The notes under the pieces are model-generated. The model had not been told where the DNA came from. It did no database searches and saw nothing but the letters and a program-made list of their open reading frames with translations. Positions 54,752-63,537 of a stretch of 64,000 nt of DNA are shown here, in pieces. Source of the DNA: Bacteroidota bacterium (lineage in GTDB: Bacteria > Bacteroidota > Bacteroidia > Sphingobacteriales > Sphingobacteriaceae); the NCBI GenBank assembly GCA_026224775.1, contig JAMFRP010000026.1:124001-188000 (forward strand), in the 5' to 3' direction. Every line of letters begins with the position of its first letter. Positions within the stretch are counted from its first letter, which is position 1. Made by a program: the position numbers and the translations under genes.

Positions 54752-55681
54752 CTAAAAAGTATAACCCACACTGAAGCCGCCAGCGTATATTATTTCATCG
54801 TTAGAGAATATTGGTACGAAACCCAGGCGAAAGTTTAGGCTTTTTTCCGGTTCGTAACGTACGCCAATAGTCGCGGTGCCTATAAACCCGGTGATCCTAT
54901 CAAATATGAATGTTTTGCCGGTGTTATCGCCAGTAGTATTTAAAAAAGTAGTACCTCCACCAAATTCAAAATATTTGCCGTTTGAACCAACTAGATAGTT
55001 TACTTGTAGTGGTATGGTAAACACTGTATTACCGCCATCACCAAAATAACCCATACCTACACGATAACCCCATCCTTCTTTTCCTCCTGAAAAACGCTGA
55101 TCGTAATTTAATGATATGGCAAGCCCGGGGCCACCTAGTTCAAGAAATAAAATTCTATTGCTAGTATGTTTTGGGATAGCTATGAGCACGGTATCTATTT
55201 TCGTAATAAAAACGGTATCTCGTTTTGTTTTGATTTTTGTTGCTGATAAAGTGGTATCGGTAGCTTTTAAATCAGATGTTGGTGTTGATTTTTTTACTAT
55301 AGCAGGATTAATTGGATTTGCTTTTGTAGTAACATGTTTTTTTACTACGGGATTCATGTAATCCGGAGTGCCTGATCTTTCGGCCGTGGTTGGTGCTAAT
55401 GGTGTATATGATGACGATGTTCTCTGGCTTGAATTGGAAGATGATGATTGATTATTTGATGCCGGACTAGATGTACTACCGTTTGAATTATTACTTGATG
55501 TAGAGCTGTTTGAAGGATTAATATAAGTGGAAGATTGATCATTATAGCCGGGCCTAACTACAATTATAACTCTTTTGATCGTATCATTTTGGCCACCACT
55601 ATTTTGGGCGCTCAGTCTATAGCTATAGGTTGTAAGCAGAAGTGATATTAAAATAATTTTTAACGCGATAAGGCCTTTCAT
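54752..55681 (-). CDS. Hypothetical outer-membrane-like protein with Ser/Asn-rich linker
   Basis: A 309-residue exported protein with a signal peptide ending near RLSAQ (about residue 25). Residues about 50-105 are low-complexity Ser/Asn/Thr, followed by a Lys/Thr/Pro stretch to about 150. The C-terminal part (about 175-309) alternates in beta-barrel fashion: YRVGMGYFGDGGNTVFTIP, YFEFGGGTTFL, TIGVRYEPEKSLNFRLGF and the terminal GFSVGYTF, typical of small barrels. It is probably an outer-membrane protein with a flexible periplasmic or surface arm. No family was recognised. It lies between lon and the LpxR gene on the same strand. Confidence 0.75.
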   Translation of the reverse strand: MKGLIALKIILISLLLTTYSYRLSAQNSGGQNDTIKRVIIVVRPGYNDQSSTYINPSNSSTSSNNSNGSTSSPASNNQSSSSNSSQRTSSSYTPLAPTTAERSGTPDYMNPVVKKHVTTKANPINPAIVKKSTPTSDLKATDTTLSATKIKTKRDTVFITKIDTVLIAIPKHTSNRILFLELGGPGLAISLNYDQRFSGGKEGWGYRVGMGYFGDGGNTVFTIPLQVNYLVGSNGKYFEFGGGTTFLNTTGDNTGKTFIFDRITGFIGTATIGVRYEPEKSLNFRLGFVPIFSNDEIIYAGGFSVGYTF

Positions 55682-55734
55682 AAAATAGATAGCAAGTATT
55701 AACTATGTTAATTATCCTATGAAACGTTAACTAA

Positions 55735-55794
55735 TAAAAAAATGTTTCGTATTGATAACATTAGATTTAACTTTTGTTATCAACTCGAAACATT
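55735..55794 (-). terminator. Unusually long terminator-like hairpin after lon
   Basis: The arms 55741-55759 and 55776-55794 are 19 bp with 17 matches around a 16-nt loop. Read on the minus strand the stem runs into a T-run (55736-55742). The stem is long but AT-rich. It lies 26 bp after the lon stop codon. Confidence 0.7.
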
Positions 55795-55819
55795 TAATTA
55801 AAAGATGGACAATCAATAA

Positions 55820-58300
55820 TTAATTCAATATTGGTTTTTTATCCTCTTTTTCTTTTATGGTTAGATCAAGCGCGTCATCAACCTTTTCATTTAAAAGCGC
55901 AAGGTTTATAACTTCTCGCATATCGGTAACATAATTAAACTTAAGATCTTTAATATAGTCTTCTCTGATTTCCTGTATATCCTTGTGGTTTGATTTGCAG
56001 AGTATTATTTCTTTAATATTCGCGCGTTTTGCCGCTAGTATTTTTTCCTTAATACCACCTACAGGTAAAACACGGCCACGAAGTGTTATTTCGCCGGTCA
56101 TGGCTAAATGTGGTTTTATTTTACGTTGTGTAAATGCTGATGTAAGCGCTGTCAACATGGTGACACCTGCCGAAGGGCCGTCTTTCGGTGTAGCGCCGGC
56201 TGGTACGTGTATATGCACATCCCATTGTTCAAATAACTTAGGGTTAATGTCAAAGTATGACGCATGCGCCCGCAGGTAAGCCATGGCTATAGTAGCAGAT
56301 TCTTTCATTACATCGCCCAAACTGCCTGTTAGCGACATATGTCCTTTACCTGGACTTAAACTGGCTTCTATAAACAATATATCACCACCCACTGATGTCC
56401 AGGCTAAGCCTGTAACCACACCGGCAACATTGTTGCCTTCATAAAGGTTTTTATCATAGATAGGTGCACCTAGTATTTTCTCAATGTCTTTTTTGCTTAC
56501 GGCAGAGTTATATTCTTCTTCCATGGCAATGTTTTTGGCGATGCCACGTACAACCGAACCAATTTTTTTCTCTAAAGCACGTACGCCTGATTCGCGGGTA
56601 TAATCTTCCACAATTTTTTCCAGTACATCGCCTTTTAAGGTAATATCTTTTGCTTTTAGGCCATGAGCCTCGCGTTGTTTGGGTACTAAATGCTGTTTAG
56701 CTATTTCAATTTTTTCCTCAATGGTATAACCACTTACCTCGATGATCTCCATACGATCCAATAATGCAGGCTGTATGTTGCTTAATGAATTTGCTGTAGC
56801 GATAAACATTACGTTTGATAGGTCAAAATCCATCTCAACATAATGATCATAAAAAGTGCTGTTTTGTTCAGGGTCAAGTACCTCTAACAAAGCTGACGAT
56901 GGATCGCCTCTAAAATCATTGCCAACTTTATCTATCTCATCCAAAATAAAAACAGGGTTTGCTGCACCCGCTTTTTTGATTGAGGTAATGATGCGGCCGG
57001 GCATAGCGCCGATATAGGTTTTGCGATGTCCACGTATTTCGGCTTCATCACGTATACCGCCTAATGCCATCCTTACATATTTGCGGCCCAAAGCTTTAGC
57101 TATTGACTTGCCCAGAGATGTTTTACCAACTCCCGGAGGGCCAACAAGGCATAGGATAGGGGCTTTCATGTCGCGCTTTAATTTAAGCACGGCAAGGTAT
57201 TCTATAATACGTTGTTTTACTTTGTCTAAACCAAAATGATCCTTATCTAATATCTTTTGAGCTCGTTTAAGGTCGAAGTTGTCTTTAGTAAATTCGTTCC
57301 AAGGCAAATCAAGCAGCAGTTCCAAATAATTTATTTGTACTGAGTAATCAGCCGCAGCGGGATTAATACGAGCCAGTTTGTCCAGCTCTTTATTAAAGTG
57401 ATCGCCAATATCTTTTGCCCATTTCTTTTTGGAGCCGCGTTGGCGCAGATTGTCAACTTCTAAATCTGGCGAATTACCGCCAAGTTCTTCCTGGATGGTT
57501 TTTAATTGCTGATTCAGGAAGTAATCCCGCTGTTGTTTGTCCAGATCAACACGTACCTTGGTTTGTATCTGGTTTTTTAGTTCCAGCATCTGTAAATCAA
57601 GTGTCAGGTGTTCTAAAACCAGGTTGGCACGCTCACGCAAATTGGCTACTTCCAGCAAATGCTGTTTGGCAGTCATTTCGGCATTCATGTTTGATGATAT
57701 AAAATTGATCAAAAATGAAGTGCTTTCAATATTGCGGATAGCTATACCAGCTTCACTCGGAATATTTGGTGAAAGCTGGATAATATTCATCGCCATGTCC
57801 TTTATTGACGAGATCATGGCTTTGAATTCTTTATCCTCTTTTATTTTAGTCTCTTTAAAAGGATTGATAGTAGCCTTAATATAGGGTTCGCTTTGTACCT
57901 CTTCGTTTAAAATAAAACGTTTTTTACCCTGGATGATGACAGTGGTATTGCCATCGGGCATTTGAAGCATTTTTATGATCAACGCAACTGTCCCTACGCG
58001 GTTAAGCTGATCAAATGTAGGGTCTTCAATGCCTACATCTTGTTGGGATACAACACCTATCATACGATCACCTTTGTTGGCATCGCGTATTAATTTTATG
58101 GATTTATCACGACCTACAGTTATTGGAATAACCACACCCGGGAACAAAACTGTATTGCGTAAGGGTAGTATAGGTAAAACATCAGGTACCTGCTCATTAT
58201 TCATTTCCGCTTCATCTTCGGATGACATCAACGGAAAAAATTCAGAATCATCGTTTATTATCGGTAAAGCGCTCTTAAAATCGTACGGATCAAAACTCAT
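55820..58300 (-). CDS. lon: ATP-dependent protease Lon
   Basis: An 826-residue protease that degrades damaged and regulatory proteins in the cytoplasm. The N-terminal substrate-binding LON domain (about 40-240) starts [18 protein letters not shown]. The AAA+ domain has Walker [10 protein letters not shown] (387-395) and Walker [10 protein letters not shown]. The protease domain has the Ser/Lys dyad S710 in [11 protein letters not shown] and K751 in [10 protein letters not shown]. The acidic N-terminal extension (first 35 residues) is common in Bacteroidota Lon. The ATG at 58300 is used; the preceding codon is a TTG. It is divergent from the TPR gene across a 369-bp gap. Confidence 0.96.
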   Translation of the reverse strand: MSFDPYDFKSALPIINDDSEFFPLMSSEDEAEMNNEQVPDVLPILPLRNTVLFPGVVIPITVGRDKSIKLIRDANKGDRMIGVVSQQDVGIEDPTFDQLNRVGTVALIIKMLQMPDGNTTVIIQGKKRFILNEEVQSEPYIKATINPFKETKIKEDKEFKAMISSIKDMAMNIIQLSPNIPSEAGIAIRNIESTSFLINFISSNMNAEMTAKQHLLEVANLRERANLVLEHLTLDLQMLELKNQIQTKVRVDLDKQQRDYFLNQQLKTIQEELGGNSPDLEVDNLRQRGSKKKWAKDIGDHFNKELDKLARINPAAADYSVQINYLELLLDLPWNEFTKDNFDLKRAQKILDKDHFGLDKVKQRIIEYLAVLKLKRDMKAPILCLVGPPGVGKTSLGKSIAKALGRKYVRMALGGIRDEAEIRGHRKTYIGAMPGRIITSIKKAGAANPVFILDEIDKVGNDFRGDPSSALLEVLDPEQNSTFYDHYVEMDFDLSNVMFIATANSLSNIQPALLDRMEIIEVSGYTIEEKIEIAKQHLVPKQREAHGLKAKDITLKGDVLEKIVEDYTRESGVRALEKKIGSVVRGIAKNIAMEEEYNSAVSKKDIEKILGAPIYDKNLYEGNNVAGVVTGLAWTSVGGDILFIEASLSPGKGHMSLTGSLGDVMKESATIAMAYLRAHASYFDINPKLFEQWDVHIHVPAGATPKDGPSAGVTMLTALTSAFTQRKIKPHLAMTGEITLRGRVLPVGGIKEKILAAKRANIKEIILCKSNHKDIQEIREDYIKDLKFNYVTDMREVINLALLNEKVDDALDLTIKEKEDKKPILN

Positions 58301-58669
58301 CAAAATGGTTTTTTATATAAAAATAAAACGTCATCTTGTCACCCTGAAATATGCAGGGCTATTAAATGCGTTATAAAATAACGTTGATTAACAACTATAT
58401 CATATGTTTCAAGACCTATGCCAAGATGATTTAATATACGTTGTTATTTGTTATAAAGGTATAATGTATTGATTGTTTGGTTATTATAAATTTATAAAAA
58501 TGAATTGTAAATAACTTTACCATACCTAACAAAGATGAAAAAAAGTCATGCTAAAAACCACAGTGGTTGTTGATTGTTATTATTTTTTTGAATTAAACTA
58601 CATACCTGAATAATAATTACTTGCAAATTCAGTTAATGTTATATTATTTTGTTACAGATTAGACTCCGG
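58301..58669. other. Divergent intergenic region lon / TPR gene
   Basis: No gene is supported in these 369 bp. Symmetric elements present are CCCTG/CAGGG (about 58343-58359) in the lon leader, CGTTA-TAAAA-TAACG (58369-58383), GTTG-ATTAA-CAAC just after it, and the 13-bp perfect palindrome AACCAC-A-GTGGTT (58556-58568). The last is best placed as a control site for the TPR gene. I found no strict TAnnTTTG box for either gene. Confidence 0.4.
58556..58568. promoter_or_regulatory. Perfect palindrome AACCAC-A-GTGGTT
   Basis: Six-base arms flank one central base, about 100 bp before the TPR gene start and 256 bp before lon. A protein-binding site is inferred from the symmetry only. Confidence 0.3.
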
Positions 58670-59299
58670 ATGAAGTTATCGGTCATTGTATCGTTATTAA
58701 TATTCTCAACGCTTGATGTAGCTTATGCGCAAAACGCTTATGTTAAATTAGGGCAGCAAGCTTTTATGGACGGTGATTTTAAATCGGCCATATCGCAATT
58801 GGAGAAAGCATGCAGTGTTGATTCAACAGATGCCAATGCTTTGTGGATGCTGGGTTATTCTTATTATCATAGCGACAACTACAAAAAATCTATCATAGCA
58901 TATAACCGCGTAATTTCTATTAAACCAACCGATGCTTCTGCCTATTATTACCGGGCCAGGGCAAAAAGTTACTTAGGAAAAGATAATTCGCTTTCGCCTG
59001 CAGACAAGGAAAAATATTTATTGGGTGCTATTTATGACTTTACCAAAGCCATTGATATAAATCCTGATCCGAATGATATTAAGTTTTACCAAAACAGAGG
59101 TATTGCTTACCACGATTATGGTTGCTTTAAATTGCAACCCAATTCCCGCTTTTATGACAAGGCAAGGGGCATTAACTCCTTAAAAGCCTCAATTGCCGAT
59201 TTTGAAAAGGTTTTAAACAACGATCCCTCCAGAACCGATATTTCAACATTGATGGACGCCTCAAAAGAAAAATTGGCCAGTGTTGATACTCATCGGTGA
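58670..59299 (+). CDS. Secreted TPR-repeat protein
   Basis: A 209-residue protein with a signal peptide ending at VAYAQ (about residue 20) and about four tetratricopeptide repeats, for example AFMDGDFKSAISQLEKA, ANALWMLGYSYYHSDNYKKSI and ASAYYYRARAKSYLG. It should be a periplasmic scaffold; no specific partner can be named. The ATG at 58670 begins a clean signal peptide; the longer frame starts with TTG at 58649. Its 3' end overlaps the end of the convergent lipoprotein gene by 10 bp. Confidence 0.8.
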   Translation: MKLSVIVSLLIFSTLDVAYAQNAYVKLGQQAFMDGDFKSAISQLEKACSVDSTDANALWMLGYSYYHSDNYKKSIIAYNRVISIKPTDASAYYYRARAKSYLGKDNSLSPADKEKYLLGAIYDFTKAIDINPDPNDIKFYQNRGIAYHDYGCFKLQPNSRFYDKARGINSLKASIADFEKVLNNDPSRTDISTLMDASKEKLASVDTHR

Positions 59300-59847
59300 T
59301 TAAAATAACCGCTTATCTCATATCTGTTTGTTCCCAATAATCTTATCGTTTGCACCTTTTGAATAAGGTATAACGAATCAGGGAAATATGATAGTTTTTC
59401 AAGAGAGCGATAGAGAATGTTTTTGGTTGAGTTCAAGATCATCATATATTTAACTTTTCCTGAAACTAATTTTATCATAATTTCCCGCGTTTTTAGTTCG
59501 GGCGTTAATGCCTGGTAAATAATGATATTGCTATCGGTCGTAATTTTATAACTGTCTTTCCATGCAGGTTTGTTAATATCAACCCCGCTAAATAAACTTA
59601 ACTCCGTACCCCAGTTTGCAATATGTACCGTTTTGCTTTCACTTACATCGTTATGCTTAATTACTTTATAAACTGGTTGATTTAGCCGGGTAAGTCGTGC
59701 TGAATCACTTTTAAAAAAACCTTTTACATCAAAGTATTTCATACTGGCATGGTTATCTTTAATGTCAGGTTTACATGATTGCAAACCTGACATTAGTAAA
59801 AGACCGAAGCCAATGTTTATAAGTAGTTTGGATTTATACCAATACAT
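59290..59847 (-). CDS. Hypothetical lipoprotein
   Basis: A 185-residue protein with a lipobox at LQSC (Cys25) after a hydrophobic segment, so probably a membrane-anchored lipoprotein. No known family was recognised. The body is mixed alpha/beta, with YFDVKGFFKSDSARL, VYKVIKHNDVSESKTVHI and NRYEISGYF. Its start overlaps the end of gpmI by 14 bp on the same strand, so it is translationally coupled to that gene. Confidence 0.7.
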   Translation of the reverse strand: MYWYKSKLLINIGFGLLLMSGLQSCKPDIKDNHASMKYFDVKGFFKSDSARLTRLNQPVYKVIKHNDVSESKTVHIANWGTELSLFSGVDINKPAWKDSYKITTDSNIIIYQALTPELKTREIMIKLVSGKVKYMMILNSTKNILYRSLEKLSYFPDSLYLIQKVQTIRLLGTNRYEISGYFNHR

Positions 59848-61357
59848 TCCCGCTCATTTCTTCAGGTATGGCAACACCTAATAATTGGAGTACAGTTGGG
59901 GCAATATCGCCGAGTTTGCCATCTTTTACTTGTTTAACGTCCTTATCAATAATAATGCAAGGCACTAAGTTAGTTGTGTGCGCGGTATTGGGTGAGCCGT
60001 CATCATTCACCATATAATCAGCATTGCCGTGGTCTGCCAAAATTATAAATGAGTAGCCGTTTGCCAAACCTGTTTCAACTACTGCTTTTGTGCAGGCATC
60101 GGCAGTTTCAGCAGCTTTTACTACAGCGCTAAATACGCCTGTATGACCAACCATGTCGGTATTGGCAAAGTTTAATACTATAAAATCAGGCCAGCCACTT
60201 TCCAGTTCAGGAATGATAGCATCGCGAATACCTTCGGCACTCATCTCCGGCTGCAAATCATATGTAGCTACTTTTGGAGATGGTACTAATAAGCGTTTTT
60301 CATTTATAAATTCTTTTTCGCGGCCACCCGAGAAAAAGAAAGTTACGTGAGGATATTTCTCGGTTTCGGCAATACGGATTTGGTTTTTGCCTGCATCCTG
60401 TAATACCTCGCCAAGCGTTTTTGTTAAATCATCCTTTGTAAATACTACCTGTACATTTTTAAATGTATCATCATAGGTAGTCATGGTAATATAATGCAGG
60501 TTAAGCGGGTGCATGTTATATTCAGGGAAAGACTTTTGCGTTAACGCCAATGTTATTTCGCGCCCACGGTCAGTCCTGAAATTAAAACAGATCACCACAT
60601 CACCATCTTTTATAACAGCCAATGGTTTTCCATCTGCATCAACATTAACAATCGGCTTAATAAACTCATCAGTTACACCTTTTAGGTACGATTCTTTTAT
60701 TGCCTGGTTAACATCTTGTGTTGCTTCGCCTTCGCCGTTAACCATTAGGTCATAAGCTAGTTTTACGCGTTCCCAACGATTGTCGCGGTCCATAGCATAA
60801 TAGCGGCCAATTGCAGATGCTATTTTAACCGGAGTATGGGCGATATGCTGCTCCAATTCGGTCATGAAATTAATGCCAGATTTTGGATCAGTGTCACGTC
60901 CATCCAAAAAAGCATGGATGAATACATTTTGTAAATCATATACTCCCGCAGCATCGCACAAACCCTTTACGTGTTTAATATGCGAGTGTACGCCGCCATC
61001 AGACACCAAGCCGATAAAATGCACATCGCGATTATTTTGCTTGGCGTATTCAAAAGCATTTTTTAATACCGGATTTGTAGGCAGCTCGTTATCTAAAACA
61101 GCCTTGTGTATGCGGCCAAGCTCCTGGTAAACAGTACGGCCGGCACCTAAATTCATGTGGCCTACTTCTGAATTTCCCATTTGCCCGTCAGGCAGGCCAA
61201 CAGCCATACCCGATGCCTCTAGTTTTGAGTGAGGATATTTCTCCAATAAAGAATCAAAGAAAGGCGTGTGAGCGGCTAATATAGCGTTCGACTGATCGTT
61301 ACGGCCGTAACCCCAGCCGTCTAAAATTATTAATGCAACTTTTTTCTGTTTTTCCAC
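59834..61357 (-). CDS. gpmI: 2,3-bisphosphoglycerate-independent phosphoglycerate mutase
   Basis: A 507-residue glycolytic enzyme converting 3- to 2-phosphoglycerate. The alkaline-phosphatase-like metal site includes D13 in LILDGWG and the catalytic serine S63 in GQMGNSEVGH, with ADHGNADYM near the C-terminus. RDTDPKSG and GRYYAMDRDNRW mark the substrate-binding domain. The start codon is GTG at 61357, with no better ATG nearby. A TATATTTG box lies exactly four bases before it on the minus strand, so the mRNA may begin at the start codon. Confidence 0.95.
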   Translation of the reverse strand: MEKQKKVALIILDGWGYGRNDQSNAILAAHTPFFDSLLEKYPHSKLEASGMAVGLPDGQMGNSEVGHMNLGAGRTVYQELGRIHKAVLDNELPTNPVLKNAFEYAKQNNRDVHFIGLVSDGGVHSHIKHVKGLCDAAGVYDLQNVFIHAFLDGRDTDPKSGINFMTELEQHIAHTPVKIASAIGRYYAMDRDNRWERVKLAYDLMVNGEGEATQDVNQAIKESYLKGVTDEFIKPIVNVDADGKPLAVIKDGDVVICFNFRTDRGREITLALTQKSFPEYNMHPLNLHYITMTTYDDTFKNVQVVFTKDDLTKTLGEVLQDAGKNQIRIAETEKYPHVTFFFSGGREKEFINEKRLLVPSPKVATYDLQPEMSAEGIRDAIIPELESGWPDFIVLNFANTDMVGHTGVFSAVVKAAETADACTKAVVETGLANGYSFIILADHGNADYMVNDDGSPNTAHTTNLVPCIIIDKDVKQVKDGKLGDIAPTVLQLLGVAIPEEMSGNVLV

Positions 61358-61369
61358 AATGCAAATATA
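61355..61369 (-). promoter_or_regulatory. -7 box of gpmI with GTG start at the predicted +1
   Basis: On the minus strand TATATTTG (61369 to 61362) is followed by CATT and the GTG start codon at 61357. This repeats the four-base spacing seen at merC and yceH. Confidence 0.55.
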
Positions 61370-61461
61370 AAATCAACGCGGTATAAACATCAATAATAAT
61401 TCAATCATGCAACTTTTTTTCTTAAATTGAGGTCTTATTAGAAACCAACCTGTTGATCACC

Positions 61462-61857
61462 ATGAAAATTATTTACATGCATTCAATTATATTGCTGTTT
61501 TTATTACCGCTTGTGGTTAAGGCTGATCCTATTGATGACATTATGCATATGCTGAGGCAAGGCAATACGCAGGAATTGTCGAAGCTGTTTTCAGATAATG
61601 TAGAAGTTACTGTGTTAGGTGGTGATAACAGCTTGGATAAAACCACGGCGATACCTGTGCTGGATAAATTCTTTGCAGACAACAAGCCTAAAAGTGTACG
61701 GCTTTTTCATAAAATAGATTCAAATCCTAATTATTTGTTTGGAGTTATTTTTTTGAATACCGATAAAGGTCTGTACCGCATCTCATTAACTTTGAGTAAG
61801 CACGATACTGAAATGAAAATTGTTGAAATGAGGATAGAAGTCGAAAAAACTAAATAA
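61462..61857 (+). CDS. DUF4783 exported protein
   Basis: A 131-residue protein with a signal peptide ending at VVKA (about residue 21) and a single DUF4783 domain, an NTF2-like small alpha/beta fold (DPIDDIMHMLRQGNTQELSKLF, VLDKFFADNKPKSVRLFHK). The function of the family is unknown. In Bacteroidota the gene is often found directly before nadC, as here, with 45 bp between them. The ATG at 61462 is used; the longer frame starts at a TTG. A TACTTTTG box (61873-61880) beyond its stop may give nadC its own promoter. Confidence 0.85.
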   Translation: MKIIYMHSIILLFLLPLVVKADPIDDIMHMLRQGNTQELSKLFSDNVEVTVLGGDNSLDKTTAIPVLDKFFADNKPKSVRLFHKIDSNPNYLFGVIFLNTDKGLYRISLTLSKHDTEMKIVEMRIEVEKTK

Positions 61858-61872
61858 TAATCTAATTGTTTT

Positions 61873-61880
61873 TACTTTTG
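61873..61880 (+). promoter_or_regulatory. -7-like box before nadC
   Basis: TACTTTTG matches TAnnTTTG and lies 22 bases before the nadC TTG start. No -33 TTTG at proper spacing is visible, so confidence is limited. Confidence 0.35.
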
Positions 61881-61902
61881 AGCTTCTTAAAAAGTAAATA
61901 TT

Positions 61903-62748
61903 TTGGATAAGGAATACGTTGACCAGTTTATAATAAGTGCCTTAAAAGAAGATGTTGGCGATGGCGATCATACTTCGTTGGCAACCATCCCTGCCGGTAC
62001 AATAGGCAAAGCAAAACTTTTAGTGAAAGATAATGGTGTTTTAGCAGGCGTTGAGCTTGCTGCTGAAATATTTCGTGTTGTGGATGAAGGCTTAAAAATG
62101 ACCGCTTATTTAAAGGATGGTGCCGATATAAAATATGGCGATATTGCCTTTGAAGTAGAGGGCGATGCCCAAAGCATACTAAAAGCCGAACGCCTGGTGC
62201 TAAACTGCATGCAGCATATGAGCGGTATAGCTACTAAAACCAATGAGATTGTTGATGTTTTGAAAGGTTATAACACTAAAGTTTTAGATACCCGCAAAAC
62301 TACACCAGGCTTGCGATACCTTGAAAAATGGGCAGTACGTATTGGCGGTGGGGTAAATCATCGTTTTGGGTTGTATGATATGATATTGATAAAGGATAAT
62401 CATGTTGACTATGCAGGCGGTATAACTGAAGCAATTGAGGGTGCACATAATTACCTGGCAGCTAATCATAAAAAGCTAGCTATTGAAATTGAAGTGCGCA
62501 ATATTGAAGAGTTAACAGAGGTTGTGCATACAGGTGGTGTTGATCGTATATTATTGGACAATTTTAATTTTAGTGATCTTAGAAACGCTGTTGATATGAT
62601 TGAAGGAAGATTTATTACAGAGGCTTCCGGAGGTATTACAATTGATAATATACGTGAGTATGCGGCCTGTGGTGTTGATTATATATCAGTAGGAGCCTTA
62701 ACACATTCTGTTAAAAGCCTTGACTTGAGTTTAAAGGCAGTAAAGTGA
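61903..62748 (+). CDS. nadC: Nicotinate-nucleotide pyrophosphorylase (quinolinate phosphoribosyltransferase)
   Basis: A 281-residue enzyme of NAD synthesis that makes nicotinate mononucleotide from quinolinate and PRPP, releasing CO2. Motifs are EDVGDGDHTSLATIP, LNCMQHMSGIAT, DTRKTTPGLRYLEKWAV (with the basic substrate-binding residues), GGGVNHRFGLYDMILIKDNH and SGGITIDNI. The start is TTG at 61903 (MDKEYVDQF), supported by the family N-terminus; no in-frame ATG lies near. nadA and nadB are not in the window. Confidence 0.95.
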   Translation: MDKEYVDQFIISALKEDVGDGDHTSLATIPAGTIGKAKLLVKDNGVLAGVELAAEIFRVVDEGLKMTAYLKDGADIKYGDIAFEVEGDAQSILKAERLVLNCMQHMSGIATKTNEIVDVLKGYNTKVLDTRKTTPGLRYLEKWAVRIGGGVNHRFGLYDMILIKDNHVDYAGGITEAIEGAHNYLAANHKKLAIEIEVRNIEELTEVVHTGGVDRILLDNFNFSDLRNAVDMIEGRFITEASGGITIDNIREYAACGVDYISVGALTHSVKSLDLSLKAVK

Positions 62749-62836
62749 TTGGTGGTTTCTAATTAAGAAATTCATTTTACTATTTATTAGCATTTACTAT
62801 TTAAGTATGATTACAATTTAGTAATATTGTACAGAG

Positions 62837-63484
62837 ATGATATCAATCTATTCGATTTCAGCGCTCATACTGGCCTATTTGTGCGGATCTATCCCAACTG
62901 CGGTTTGGATAGGGCAGGCATTTTTTGATGTGGACGTACGTGAATATGGCAGCGGAAACGCAGGCGCAACCAATACTTTTAGGGTTTTAGGCAAAAAAGC
63001 GGGTATACCTGTTATGCTTATTGATATTTTAAAAGGGTGGACTGCCACTAACATAGCTTATTTTATAGGTGTTTCAACAACGGGTGCTTATAATTCACCT
63101 GAATACATGAACTATGCTTTGGCACTTGGCATAGCCGCGGTTATGGGCCATTTGTTCCCAATATTTGCAGGTTTTAGAGGCGGTAAGGGGATCGCAACTT
63201 TATTCGGGATGATACTGGCAATTAACCTACCTGCTGCATTGTTTTGTGTGGGCATATTTATTACGGTTTTGTTAATTACACGTTATGTATCGTTAGGTTC
63301 TATTATGGCTGGCTTTGCATACCCTATATGTGTTACATTTGTGTTCCCGATGTATATACGGGCCGTAATAATTTACGGAATGTGCATGTGCCTGCTCATA
63401 TTGGTAACCCACCAAAAAAATATTGAGCGCCTTTTAAAAGGAACCGAATCGAAGGTTAATTTCTTTAAGCGGAAATCTGCCTAA
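62837..63484 (+). CDS. plsY: Glycerol-3-phosphate acyltransferase PlsY
   Basis: A 215-residue integral membrane enzyme that transfers an acyl group from acyl-phosphate to glycerol-3-phosphate, the first step of phospholipid synthesis. The three PlsY signature motifs are present: YLCGSIPTAVWIG, YGSGNAGATNTFRVLGKKAG and GHLFPIFAGFRGGKGIAT. It has five to six transmembrane helices and a basic C-terminal tail. It is convergent with the PabB-like gene. Confidence 0.94.
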   Translation: MISIYSISALILAYLCGSIPTAVWIGQAFFDVDVREYGSGNAGATNTFRVLGKKAGIPVMLIDILKGWTATNIAYFIGVSTTGAYNSPEYMNYALALGIAAVMGHLFPIFAGFRGGKGIATLFGMILAINLPAALFCVGIFITVLLITRYVSLGSIMAGFAYPICVTFVFPMYIRAVIIYGMCMCLLILVTHQKNIERLLKGTESKVNFFKRKSA

Positions 63485-63537
63485 ATAATCTGCATTTATT
63501 GTTGAAATTTCACCGATGAGAGTGGTGCGGATGGTTG

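Noticed and set aside
57415..57884. Two plus-strand frames of 95 and 115 codons opposite lon
   Set aside because: They lie antisense inside a well-conserved essential gene and encode nothing recognisable.
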